Positions 5,784 to 12,433 of a stretch of 18,614 nt of DNA are shown piece after piece. Position 1 is the stretch's first letter. Each line of letters starts with the position of its first letter. The position numbers and the translations under genes were made by a program. Under the pieces are notes generated by a model. It was not told the origin of the DNA. It searched no databases and saw nothing but the letters and a program-made list of their open reading frames with translations. The stretch comes from Dehalococcoidia bacterium. Lineage in GTDB: Bacteria > Chloroflexota > Dehalococcoidia > Dehalococcoidales > UBA1222. The DNA lies in assembly GCA_009784845.1 (NCBI GenBank), contig WQXK01000013.1, positions 1-18,614 on the forward strand. The letters run 5' to 3'.

Positions 5784-7004
5784 ATGTATACCAAGCGCCA
5801 TATTGAAGAAGCTGTTTTAGGCCGCGCTAAGATGAAGGGCGCTGTTGTTATTACAGGCGCAAGGCAGGTAGGCAAAACCACTTTGATTGAAAACCTAATG
5901 CCTGAAATTCCCAAAATTACTCTGGACGACTTGCCAACCAGACACCGTGCAATCAATTCCCCATCAACATTTTTCAATATGACCTCTCTACCCGTTTTTG
6001 TTGATGAGGTGCAATATGCTCCCGAGATTTTTCACTATATTAAAATTTTGTTGGATAACAGCCACAATAAAGGTGATTTTTTTCTCACGGGCTCACAAAG
6101 TTTTGAACTGATGAAAAATGTTACTGAAAGCCTAGCCGGGCGGGCCGGAATTCTGGAACTGCTAGGGTTATCGTTAAGAGAAATACGTAATGATGTTTGG
6201 AATAAACCTTTTATGCCAACATTTGATTACTTAAATAAACGTCTTGCAACCAAAACAGTTTCACACATACCTGATATTTGGAGCATTATTCATCGTGGTT
6301 GTCTCCCGGAAATCACTTTGAACGCTGATTATGACTGGGCAGATTTTTACGCCGACTATATTAAAACCTACATTGAACGCGACGTGCGCAGACTCACACA
6401 AGTTGCAGACGAAGACAGTTTCTATAAGTTTATGACAGTCAGCGCAGCAATGTCAGGCCAACTATTAAACTTAGCTTCACTGGCAAATGATGTTGGAATC
6501 AGCGTGCCAACTGCAAAAAGATGGCTCTCCATATTGAAAACAAGCGGGATAGTATACCTGCTAAAGCCTTATAGTAACAACGCTATTCAAAGAGCAGTAA
6601 AAACCCCAAAATTGCACTTTTTAGATATAGGACTTGCCTCTTACCTAACTCGTTGGATGACAGCTGAGAACTTATCAATTGGGGCAAATAGTGGAAGCTT
6701 TTTTGAAAGTTTTGTTGTTTCAGAAATACTTAAAAGCTACACAAACGCCGGAAAAGAAGCAGATTTATACTTCTTTCGCGATGGTAACAAAAAAGAGATT
6801 GACTTGTTAATCCATGAAAACAATACTTTATATCCCATAGAAATTAAAACCAAAGCTGAGCCTAGCGAGAATGATATCCGTGGGTTCAGCATGCTTAATA
6901 AGTTCAATGGAATCAATGTCGGCGAGGGTGGAGTGATATGCATGGCCAATAATTTATTGCAATTGGATGAAAAGAACTATATTATCCCCATCTCAATGGT
7001 ATAA
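5784..7004 (+). CDS. AAA_14 / DUF4143 family ATPase
   Basis: The 406-residue protein has a Walker A motif ITGARQVGKTT (G25-T32) and Walker B VFVDEVQYAPE (D74, E75), followed by sensor-type LTGSQSFEL. This is the AAA_14 domain. The C-terminal part is DUF4143 (roughly residues 190-370), including DSFYKFMTVSAAMSGQLLN, a winged-helix region with VPTAKRWLSILKTSGIVYLL, and a nuclease-like tail with KKEIDLLI and YPIEIKTK, spaced like a PD-(D/E)XK core. Such proteins are abundant in accessory regions of bacteria and archaea; their role is not established, with defence or mobile-element links suggested. GAGG in the inverted repeat is the ribosome-binding site. The gene is visibly AT-rich compared with rpoBC, consistent with transfer. 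It stands alone on its transcript. Confidence 0.92.
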   Translation: MYTKRHIEEAVLGRAKMKGAVVITGARQVGKTTLIENLMPEIPKITLDDLPTRHRAINSPSTFFNMTSLPVFVDEVQYAPEIFHYIKILLDNSHNKGDFFLTGSQSFELMKNVTESLAGRAGILELLGLSLREIRNDVWNKPFMPTFDYLNKRLATKTVSHIPDIWSIIHRGCLPEITLNADYDWADFYADYIKTYIERDVRRLTQVADEDSFYKFMTVSAAMSGQLLNLASLANDVGISVPTAKRWLSILKTSGIVYLLKPYSNNAIQRAVKTPKLHFLDIGLASYLTRWMTAENLSIGANSGSFFESFVVSEILKSYTNAGKEADLYFFRDGNKKEIDLLIHENNTLYPIEIKTKAEPSENDIRGFSMLNKFNGINVGEGGVICMANNLLQLDEKNYIIPISMV

Positions 7005-7058
7005 CATGCCTTTCTGTATCCCATTTTTGCGAAAAAGTTCTTTCAGCGACAAACAAGT

Positions 7059-7721
7059 ATGTATAAACCAGAATCGACTCCACAGGATTTTGATGCCATA
7101 GCCCCAGCTTGGTACAACTTTCGGCATTACACTATTTTTAAATCAGAGTTGGACGCACTGGCGCAACGTTGGAAAACCGGGAAAATGCTCAACCTTGGTT
7201 GCGGGCACGGCGCCGACTTTCTGCCTTTCAAAAACGCTTTTGAGCTTTACGGGATGGATTATTCCGAAGGCATGCTGGAACAGGCCAAACGCTTTGCGCA
7301 AAAGCATGCTTTCAGTGTCAGCACCACACAGGCAGATCTGAGGGCACTACCATACGCAAACGATAGCTTTGAGCAGGCTATTGCCGTGGCCACCTACCAT
7401 CACATCAAAGGTCATGCTGAGCAACTAAAAGCACTCGCGGAGTTGCACCGCGTACTAAAGCCCGGCGGGGAGGCTTTTATAACTGCTTGGAACCGCCTTC
7501 AGCCACGGTTCTGGTTCAAAGGCAAAGAAATATTGTTGCCATTCAAGGTAGGGTCCCAAACCATTGAGCGTTATTACTATCTGTTCACATTCGGCGAACT
7601 GGAAAAACTGGCGCGTAAATCAGGGTTTGATATTCTGCGCTCAGCACCAGAGAGCCGCTACCATTTCCCTGTGAAAACGTTCTCGCGCAATATCTGCCTC
7701 TTGCTAAAAAAAAAGAACTAG
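7059..7721 (+). CDS. Trm9-like class I SAM-dependent methyltransferase
   Basis: The 220-residue protein has the SAM-binding motif I MLNLGCGHGADF (L44-G51), acidic motif II YGMDYSEGM and post-II segment TQADLRALPYANDSF. Several features match the tRNA methyltransferase Trm9/ALKBH8 type rather than a generic Methyltransf_11: the opening FDAIAPAWYNFRHYT, the AIAVATYHHI strand, KPGGEAFITAWN, and near the C-terminus ERYYYLFTFGELEKLARKSG, which resembles RYYHLYREGEL of yeast Trm9. Trm9 methylates cm5U made by Elongator to mcm5U in the anticodon. Here elp3 lies in the same window, supporting this role. The start is ATG 7059; only a weak ribosome-binding site precedes it. The alternative is a small-molecule methyltransferase. 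Function assignment is family-based and untested. Confidence 0.7.
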   Translation: MYKPESTPQDFDAIAPAWYNFRHYTIFKSELDALAQRWKTGKMLNLGCGHGADFLPFKNAFELYGMDYSEGMLEQAKRFAQKHAFSVSTTQADLRALPYANDSFEQAIAVATYHHIKGHAEQLKALAELHRVLKPGGEAFITAWNRLQPRFWFKGKEILLPFKVGSQTIERYYYLFTFGELEKLARKSGFDILRSAPESRYHFPVKTFSRNICLLLKKKN

Positions 7722-7743
7722 AGTAGTCTATTAAAAACTTCTG

Positions 7744-7780
7744 TTATTCCACAGCCAAATTCGGTTATACTGTGGAATAA
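7744..7780 (+). promoter_or_regulatory. Perfect 11-bp inverted repeat around a predicted promoter
   Basis: TTATTCCACAG (7744-7754) and CTGTGGAATAA (7770-7780) are exact inverse complements, 15 bases apart. TATACT at 7766-7771 is a good -10 box and the left arm lies about where a -35 box would fall, though its sequence matches poorly. The zinc-ribbon gene starts 24 bases later with TGGAGG as ribosome-binding site. The most likely role is an operator; a terminator for the methyltransferase gene is the alternative, but no T tract follows. Confidence 0.55.
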
Positions 7781-7803
7781 ATTAAGACTTTGGAGGCACC
7801 CGA

Positions 7804-8031
7804 ATGAGCATGGTCACTATTCCTTGTCCGAACTGCAACGTTGACGGTATGATGTCGCTGCTGGACATGCGCTACGAAGGGCCTTATCGCTGCTGGAAGT
7901 GTCATGAGAACTTTTTGCTGATAATGGAAGATAACGAGGTCAAAAGCTGCACCCCTATGACGCAGGAAGAGTTTGACCACCAGCGCGAACTAAAAAAACA
8001 GCGCGACCGCATGAAAGACAACGAGGGCTAA
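7804..8031 (+). CDS. Small zinc-ribbon protein of unknown function
   Basis: The 75-residue protein carries two CxxC knuckles: C8-P-N-C11 and C30-W-K-C33, separated by 18 residues, a typical zinc ribbon. A charged C-terminal helix follows (EEFDHQRELKKQRDRMKD, about residues 54-71), possibly a coiled coil. TGGAGG 8 bases upstream of the ATG is a strong ribosome-binding site, and a predicted promoter overlapped by an inverted repeat lies just before it, so the gene has its own regulation. I do not recognise a named family. Zinc ribbons of this size often bind nucleic acid or serve as regulatory partners; nothing here narrows that down. Confidence 0.75.
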   Translation: MSMVTIPCPNCNVDGMMSLLDMRYEGPYRCWKCHENFLLIMEDNEVKSCTPMTQEEFDHQRELKKQRDRMKDNEG

Positions 8032-8160
8032 ACAAGCCTAGGCCCAAGTAGATCATTGTTAGTATATGGCAAACATGCAGCGTTATTAGTTAATTTGCTG
8101 GATGGTTGTGTTGTGCTTTTGTTTGCATAGATGCTTGTGATTTCATGTAATGCACCCCAC

Positions 8161-8634
8161 TTAGCAAGAAACTATATCCGCTCCAACAATGCTAATCTTG
8201 CCGTCAATATGAAGGGTGATTCGATAGGTTTCATAATATGGGTCAGGTGTCACATTTGGTTCTTTTGAAAAATATAGGCCATCATATGCCAATATTTTGT
8301 AACGTTTGACAAGCTCATATTTGCGTTGCAAGTCTTCGTTAGAGATAATTATTGTCATAGAAACGTATTCACTGTAAGCCCCAGTGAAATGATTACCGAG
8401 CAAATACCCAATGGTATCGTTCTGCGTGTCAAGCAATGTCAAAAAATTATTCCCGTCCGTTGCCACTTCATAAGTAATATAAAAATCCTCAGGCATTTCT
8501 TCCGGAATATCCATGGTATCAGGTGCATGGCATCCAAACATGAGAATTGGCAACAATAGAACTACCATTGCCAATAGTCCTCAAGGTCGCATGACAATAC
8601 TTTTTAGGGCAGTCAGTTTATGTTCACGTTTCAT
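8161..8634 (-). pseudogene. Lipoprotein gene of unknown function, interrupted by TGA in the signal peptide
   Basis: The main open frame, from ATG 8568 (135 residues), begins MVVLLLPILMFGCHAPDTMD, a hydrophobic stretch with a lipobox-like Cys and an acidic mature protein ending KISIVGADIVSC. It lacks the positive n-region expected of a signal peptide. That region exists upstream in the same frame: ATG 8634 reads MKREHKLTALKSIVMRP, then TGA at 8583-8581, then GLLAM joins the hydrophobic part. A CGA-to-TGA change would explain it. GAGG 10 bases before ATG 8568 could permit translation of the short form. No family recognised. Pseudogene or restart are both possible. Confidence 0.6.
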
Positions 8635-8825
8635 GAAATGTTATCGCTACGAAAAATAGTTGCATTATGTTTTTTCAACTGACCATTTGATCAGTTTGTT
8701 CAGTATCGCACTTAACGGTAACAATGTCAATGAGCGTGATGCGCATGTTTCCAGCCTGAATAGAAGCATTGGTTGCCTTGCAGATGCGCGAATGCTTGTA
8801 TTAAATCTCAGGAACCCGTTTTTAG

Positions 8826-8854
8826 TGGTCAATATAAGTGTCTGTTGCTATAAT
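8826..8854 (+). promoter_or_regulatory. Promoter of the ruvB-queH-rimI operon
   Basis: A perfect TATAAT (8849-8854) with an extended TGc just before it is preceded at 17 bases by TGGTCA (8826-8831, four of six matching). The predicted start near 8861 coincides with the AAGGAG ribosome-binding site, so the leader is very short and any ruvB start upstream of 8861 would not be on this transcript. The stretch 8635-8825 between the divergent lipoprotein gene and this promoter shows no gene. Confidence 0.65.
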
Positions 8855-8872
8855 AAGCACAAGGAGACGGAT

Positions 8873-9895
8873 ATAGCACGCATTATTTCTGGTAAGCCAC
8901 TGGCTGAGGATGTTTCGCTGGACTCAAACTTGCGCCCTAAGAGTTTGGCGGAGTTCATCGGACAGACGAAGATTAAGGACAATCTAAGTATTGCCATTAC
9001 GGCTGCCCGGGCACGCGGTGAATCGTTGGATCACGTTTTGCTTTATGGGCCTCCCGGACTTGGCAAAACAACGCTTTCCAATATCATTGCAGCGGAAATG
9101 GGCGTCAGTATTCGTATTACATCCGGACCTGCCATTGAGCGCAGCGGAGATTTGGCGGCTATCTTAACCAGTTTGCGCGCGCATGACATCCTGTTTATTG
9201 ATGAAATTCATCGTTTGGGGCGGCAGGTGGAAGAGGTGCTTTATCCGGCTATGGAAGAACGTGCCTTGGATATCGTCATCGGCAAAGGTCCGACGGCTAA
9301 AAGTCTGCGCTTGAAACTGCCGGCATTTACCCTAATTGGTGCAACCACACGTTTTGCTCAGCTTAGCGCACCATTGCGCGACCGCTTTGGCTCGGTGTTT
9401 CGCATGGATTACTACGACGTGCCGGCTATGGAGGCTATTGTCAAGCGTTCAGCCCAACTGTTGGGGGTGCAAGCGGATGATAGCGGGCTGCGTGAGATAG
9501 CATGCCGCACGCGCGGCACGCCGCGTGTCGCCAACCGCTTGCTGAAGCGGGTGCGCGATTATGCGCAGGTGAAGGCAGATAGTGTCATCACGCGCGACGT
9601 AGCTTTGGTGGCATTGGGGCGGCTGGAGGTGGATGACGTAGGGCTGGATGAGATAGACCATCGTTTGTTGCGCAGTATTATTGATAAATTTGGCGGCGGC
9701 CCTGTAGGGCTGGAGACATTGGCGTCCTCAATTAGTGAAGAGCCGGATACAATCATGAACGTATATGAGCCGTATCTTTTACAACTCGGCTTTTTGGAGC
9801 GCACGCCGCGCGGGCGCGTTGTAACACCCGGGGCTTACCGGCATTTGGGAGTGCCGTATAACAAGGACAAGAGCAATCAGCCCGGGTTGTTTTAG
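8873..9895 (+). CDS. ruvB: Holliday junction branch-migration ATPase RuvB, probable ATA start
   Basis: RuvB is the hexameric motor that, with RuvA, drives branch migration of Holliday junctions. The protein shows [12 protein letters not shown], Walker [11 protein letters not shown] (59-66), Walker [11 protein letters not shown], sensor 1 [20 protein letters not shown], and the C-terminal winged helix with [20 protein letters not shown] and [12 protein letters not shown]. Homologues begin a few residues before the conserved SGK. Here no ATG, GTG or TTG lies there: AAGGAG (8861-8866) is followed after 6 bases by ATA GCA CGC ATT ATT, giving MARIISGK if ATA initiates (340 residues, normal length). 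The alternative in-frame GTG at 8825 lies upstream of the predicted transcript start. queH follows after 6 bases. RuvA is not in the window. Confidence 0.9.
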   Translation: MARIISGKPLAEDVSLDSNLRPKSLAEFIGQTKIKDNLSIAITAARARGESLDHVLLYGPPGLGKTTLSNIIAAEMGVSIRITSGPAIERSGDLAAILTSLRAHDILFIDEIHRLGRQVEEVLYPAMEERALDIVIGKGPTAKSLRLKLPAFTLIGATTRFAQLSAPLRDRFGSVFRMDYYDVPAMEAIVKRSAQLLGVQADDSGLREIACRTRGTPRVANRLLKRVRDYAQVKADSVITRDVALVALGRLEVDDVGLDEIDHRLLRSIIDKFGGGPVGLETLASSISEEPDTIMNVYEPYLLQLGFLERTPRGRVVTPGAYRHLGVPYNKDKSNQPGLF

Positions 9896-9901
9896 TTTGC
9901 C

Positions 9902-10468
9902 ATGACTGCCGCAGGAAAACTGCTAATCCACACGTGTTGTGCCCATTGTACGGCTTATACCGTTGAGCACTGGCGCAGCTTGGGCTATGACGTGACAGGT
10001 CTATGGTTTAATCCGAACATCCATCCTTTTACCGAGCATAATCTGCGTTTGGAGGCTATGCAGCAGTTTTCGCATGTTATGGATTTTCAGCTTGTGGTGC
10101 TTGAAGGATACGAGTTTTGGGAGTATTTTCGTCGCGTGGCAGGGCATGAAACCGAGCGTTGCGGCATTTGTTTTGATTTGCGCTTGGATCGCGTGGCGCG
10201 CAAGGCAGCTGAAATGGGAATAGGTGCTTTTACATCCAGCCTGCTCATCAGCCCTCACCAGCAGCATGAAGTTGCCAAAACTGCAGGGGAGCGAGTCGCT
10301 GCGCAGAATGGCGTGCAGTTTCTATATGCAGATTTGCGCAAGCGCTACTCCGATAGCCGTCGCATAACCAAACCTATTGAACTTTACCGCCAGCAGTATT
10401 GCGGCTGCGTTTATTCAGAGTACGAACGATATCACCAGCATGAGAGCGAGGCTGAGGGCAAATTATGA
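9902..10468 (+). CDS. queH: Epoxyqueuosine reductase QueH
   Basis: The 188-residue protein belongs to the QueH (former DUF208) family, which reduces epoxyqueuosine to queuosine at tRNA position 34 without the B12 cofactor used by QueG. It starts KLLIHTCCAHCTAYTVE with the paired cysteines C12-C13 and C16, continues with WFNPNIHPFTEHNLRLEAM, and has the other conserved cysteines in ERCGICFDLRL and QQYCGCVYSE, the ligands for the iron-sulfur cluster and second metal site. ISPHQQHE and KRYSDSRRITKPIELYRQQY are also family signatures. ATG 9902 begins 6 bases after the ruvB stop, and the gene overlaps rimI by 4 bases (ATGA), so the three are an operon. A B12-independent enzyme suits a cell that must salvage corrinoid. 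Confidence 0.93.
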   Translation: MTAAGKLLIHTCCAHCTAYTVEHWRSLGYDVTGLWFNPNIHPFTEHNLRLEAMQQFSHVMDFQLVVLEGYEFWEYFRRVAGHETERCGICFDLRLDRVARKAAEMGIGAFTSSLLISPHQQHEVAKTAGERVAAQNGVQFLYADLRKRYSDSRRITKPIELYRQQYCGCVYSEYERYHQHESEAEGKL

Positions 10469-11043
10469 GCACACATGTACGCCGCATGCGGTGGGAGGAT
10501 ATCCCGCAGGTGCGCGGTATTGACCTTGCCTGTTTTCCGACAATGATGCCGCCGACAAACTACGAAATGGAATATATCAATCCGATGGCGCACTATTTAG
10601 TGGCATATGACGAGGCTGTGGTTCCGCTTGAAAATGCATCTGGTGAGCGGCTTCAAACTATACTTGGCTTTATTGGGTTGTGGCTTATGGCAGGCGAGAT
10701 CCACATAATAAACCTGGCGGTAACCCCGCATACCCGCCGTCAAGGCGTGGGGGAGCTGTTACTAATACACGGCATTGAGTTGTCAATGGAACTTAAGGCT
10801 ATTCTAATGACGCTTGAGGTGCGTCCCTCAAATTTGTCGGCACAGGCACTTTATGGGAAATATGGTTTTTCGGAAAGAGGTGTGCGGCGTGCTTACTACT
10901 TAGATAATGGCGAGGACGCAAGCATTATGACTTTGGATAACATGGATACTCTGGAATATAATGCGGCATTGTGCTCTTTGAAAACCAGTTATTTGCAGAC
11001 GTGGGAAGTGCCTGTTGGAGGGACTGTATTCGTGCTTACTTAA
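10465..11043 (+). CDS. rimI: RimI-like GNAT N-acetyltransferase
   Basis: The 192-residue protein starts with RRMRWEDIPQVRGIDLACFP and ends its GNAT core with SAQALYGKYGFSERGVRRAYY, both characteristic of RimI, the N-alpha-acetyltransferase of ribosomal protein S18 (bS18). The acetyl-CoA loop is INLAVTPHTRRQGVGELLL (about residues 85-103). The closing KYGFSERGVRRAYYLDNGED with MTL matches the RimI C-terminus, here followed by an extra tail of about 40 residues (NMDTLEYNAALCS to FVLT) not usual for E. coli RimI. It overlaps queH by 4 bases. RimI is often near tsaD or tsaB, but neither is visible here. Another protein N-acetyltransferase is possible. Confidence 0.8.
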   Translation: MSTHVRRMRWEDIPQVRGIDLACFPTMMPPTNYEMEYINPMAHYLVAYDEAVVPLENASGERLQTILGFIGLWLMAGEIHIINLAVTPHTRRQGVGELLLIHGIELSMELKAILMTLEVRPSNLSAQALYGKYGFSERGVRRAYYLDNGEDASIMTLDNMDTLEYNAALCSLKTSYLQTWEVPVGGTVFVLT

Positions 11044-11109
11044 TGGGTTCAGCTAAGAGATGGTGTCTGCGATGCCTAAATATGCCTTAACCTTTTGAGA
11101 ATGATTTCG

Positions 11110-11418
11110 TCATGCTCTTTCATAAATTACTACTCCTGTTTTTGCGATTTCGCGTTGAGCTTGACCTCCATCCACTACCTGAGATGCTTCTATCAAATCT
11201 ACTGGAATGTGCAGAGTTTCAGTGATGTCTTCCCAAATGCCGAAAAAATCAATCCCTTTGATATTGCCTTTGCTGTCAATTAGGATATCGACGTCACTTG
11301 TCGGTTGGGGATTTCCTTTCGCATAAGAACCGAATAGAACAGCTTTTTCAATTGGAATGGAACTGAAAATTGGAAACAGTTTTTCTTTCAGTTCATTTTT
11401 TGTATAAGACTGTTTCAT
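11110..11418 (-). CDS. MNT-type nucleotidyltransferase (MntA-like antitoxin) without HEPN partner
   Basis: The 102-residue protein has the minimal nucleotidyltransferase signature: LFGSYAKGNPQPTSDVDILI with G30-S31 and the metal ligands D42 and D44, and a third acidic residue D74 in IPVDLIEA. In MntA/HepT systems such a protein AMPylates and silences a HEPN-domain RNase. The usual HEPN gene, overlapping or adjacent, is not present: the next gene downstream is rimI on the opposite strand and the one upstream is an XRE regulator 22 bases away. It is probably co-transcribed after that regulator. It may be an orphan antitoxin or an independent AMP/nucleotide transferase. Confidence 0.85.
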   Translation of the reverse strand: MKQSYTKNELKEKLFPIFSSIPIEKAVLFGSYAKGNPQPTSDVDILIDSKGNIKGIDFFGIWEDITETLHIPVDLIEASQVVDGGQAQREIAKTGVVIYERA

Positions 11419-11440
11419 CAGTTTGGCACTCTTTGAGATG

Positions 11441-12253
11441 TTACAATGGTCTTAGTGAGTCAACCGCTTTGCCATCCAGCGCAAAGTGAATTCGATTTGA
11501 TTTCCCTTTAATTTTTGTAAAGTACTTTACGTTGCGTGGAATACGCAATATAGACGTGGCATTGATTTGGTTTATCTCAATTGCCTGAGGCAACTCATCC
11601 GCGCATATCTCCATATCCGTATTGCTGTTTAATGAAACCCTGCCTTTCACGCCGTCCAAGCACACACTTTTGGCTTTTCCATCCAACTCAAATGGACAAT
11701 TTGTTCCATTTATCCGCAAAGCATCGGCAATAGCGGATAGTTCAATGTCATCACAATACTTAGATGGCAGAGAAATAAAGATGACCAACGCCGCTTTGCC
11801 TTCGGCTTCACTGTTTTTCCCAACGCGGCGGATGTTCACATCAAAACGACTTTGATGCTCGTCAAGTTGCACCTTATAGTCCTGCGCCAGTGTTTGCAGT
11901 ACATTGGATGCAAGACGCACGCGTATTTTTTCATTGTCCGCCAGGCTTAAATTGACCGCCAGTGCACATGGTGCGTGTATATCAAAATGGGTTGGACGGC
12001 TTATGTCATATTCCATCACGCTTTCGTAAGCATAATCCGCAACAACACGGCTCAGCTTTTCCTCTGAAAGCAGGTCATCTATGGAAACAGAGAACAATGC
12101 CGCGATCGCCATCAGATTTTCTATATCGGGCAGACCTCCTTCCGTTTCCCACTTGGTTATTGCCTGGCGTGATACGCATATTTTTTCGGCAAGCTGCTCC
12201 TGTGACAAGTTGCATTGTTTGCGCAGGGTTTTGAGTTTTTCAGAAAAGTTCAT
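11441..12253 (-). CDS. XRE-family transcriptional regulator with C-terminal beta-rich domain
   Basis: The 270-residue protein starts MNFSEKLKTLRKQCNLSQEQ and has a standard HTH_3 domain (residues 6-60): LSQEQLAEKICVSRQAITKWETEGGLPDIENL, with SIDDLLS as its end. The remaining about 200 residues are rich in short beta strands with repeated small hydrophobic/polar patterns (RVSLNSNTDMEI, AINQINATSILRIP), resembling the DUF4097-type adhesin/beta-helix domain, but the match is by eye. AAGGAG about 11 bases upstream of the ATG is the ribosome-binding site. It precedes the MNT gene by 22 bases and is likely an operon with it. It could regulate its own operon or sense an envelope signal through the C-terminal domain. 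Confidence 0.85.
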   Translation of the reverse strand: MNFSEKLKTLRKQCNLSQEQLAEKICVSRQAITKWETEGGLPDIENLMAIAALFSVSIDDLLSEEKLSRVVADYAYESVMEYDISRPTHFDIHAPCALAVNLSLADNEKIRVRLASNVLQTLAQDYKVQLDEHQSRFDVNIRRVGKNSEAEGKAALVIFISLPSKYCDDIELSAIADALRINGTNCPFELDGKAKSVCLDGVKGRVSLNSNTDMEICADELPQAIEINQINATSILRIPRNVKYFTKIKGKSNRIHFALDGKAVDSLRPL

Positions 12254-12302
12254 TTTTGCGGGCTCCTTTATTTATTTGATGCCACAAGTATATGTCCGCT
12301 CT

Positions 12303-12332
12303 ATATTACCAACCAGCAACTTTAGTTAACAA
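12303..12332 (-). promoter_or_regulatory. Possible promoter for the XRE-MNT operon
   Basis: On the minus strand TTGTTA (12332-12327), an 18-base spacer and TAATAT (12308-12303) give a weak sigma-70-like match. The predicted start is about 40 bases before the ATG. Just upstream, TGCTAC-TTTTT-GTAGCA (12346-12362) is a small hairpin between this promoter and the rpoC terminator; its role is unknown. Confidence 0.35.
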
Positions 12333-12377
12333 TTACGTTTTATTGTGCTACTTTTTGTAGCATTGGGGGATTTCCTG

Positions 12378-12411
12378 ACAAAAGAAGAGGGCGCTCAAAT
12401 CGAACGCCCTC
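12378..12411 (-). terminator. Intrinsic terminator of rpoBC
   Basis: On the minus strand GAGGGCG (12411-12405) pairs with CGCCCTC (12393-12387) around an 11-base loop, followed by a T-rich tail TTCTTTTG. It lies 23 bases after the rpoC stop, the right place to end the rpoBC transcript. Confidence 0.85.
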
Positions 12412-12433
12412 TATAGTTTTACGCAGTTAAGAA

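Noticed and set aside
8660..8872. N-terminal extension of ruvB to TTG 8660 or GTG 8825
   Set aside because: The extra residues are not RuvB-like and most lie upstream of the extended -10 promoter at 8846-8854. GTG 8825 is kept only as an alternative start.
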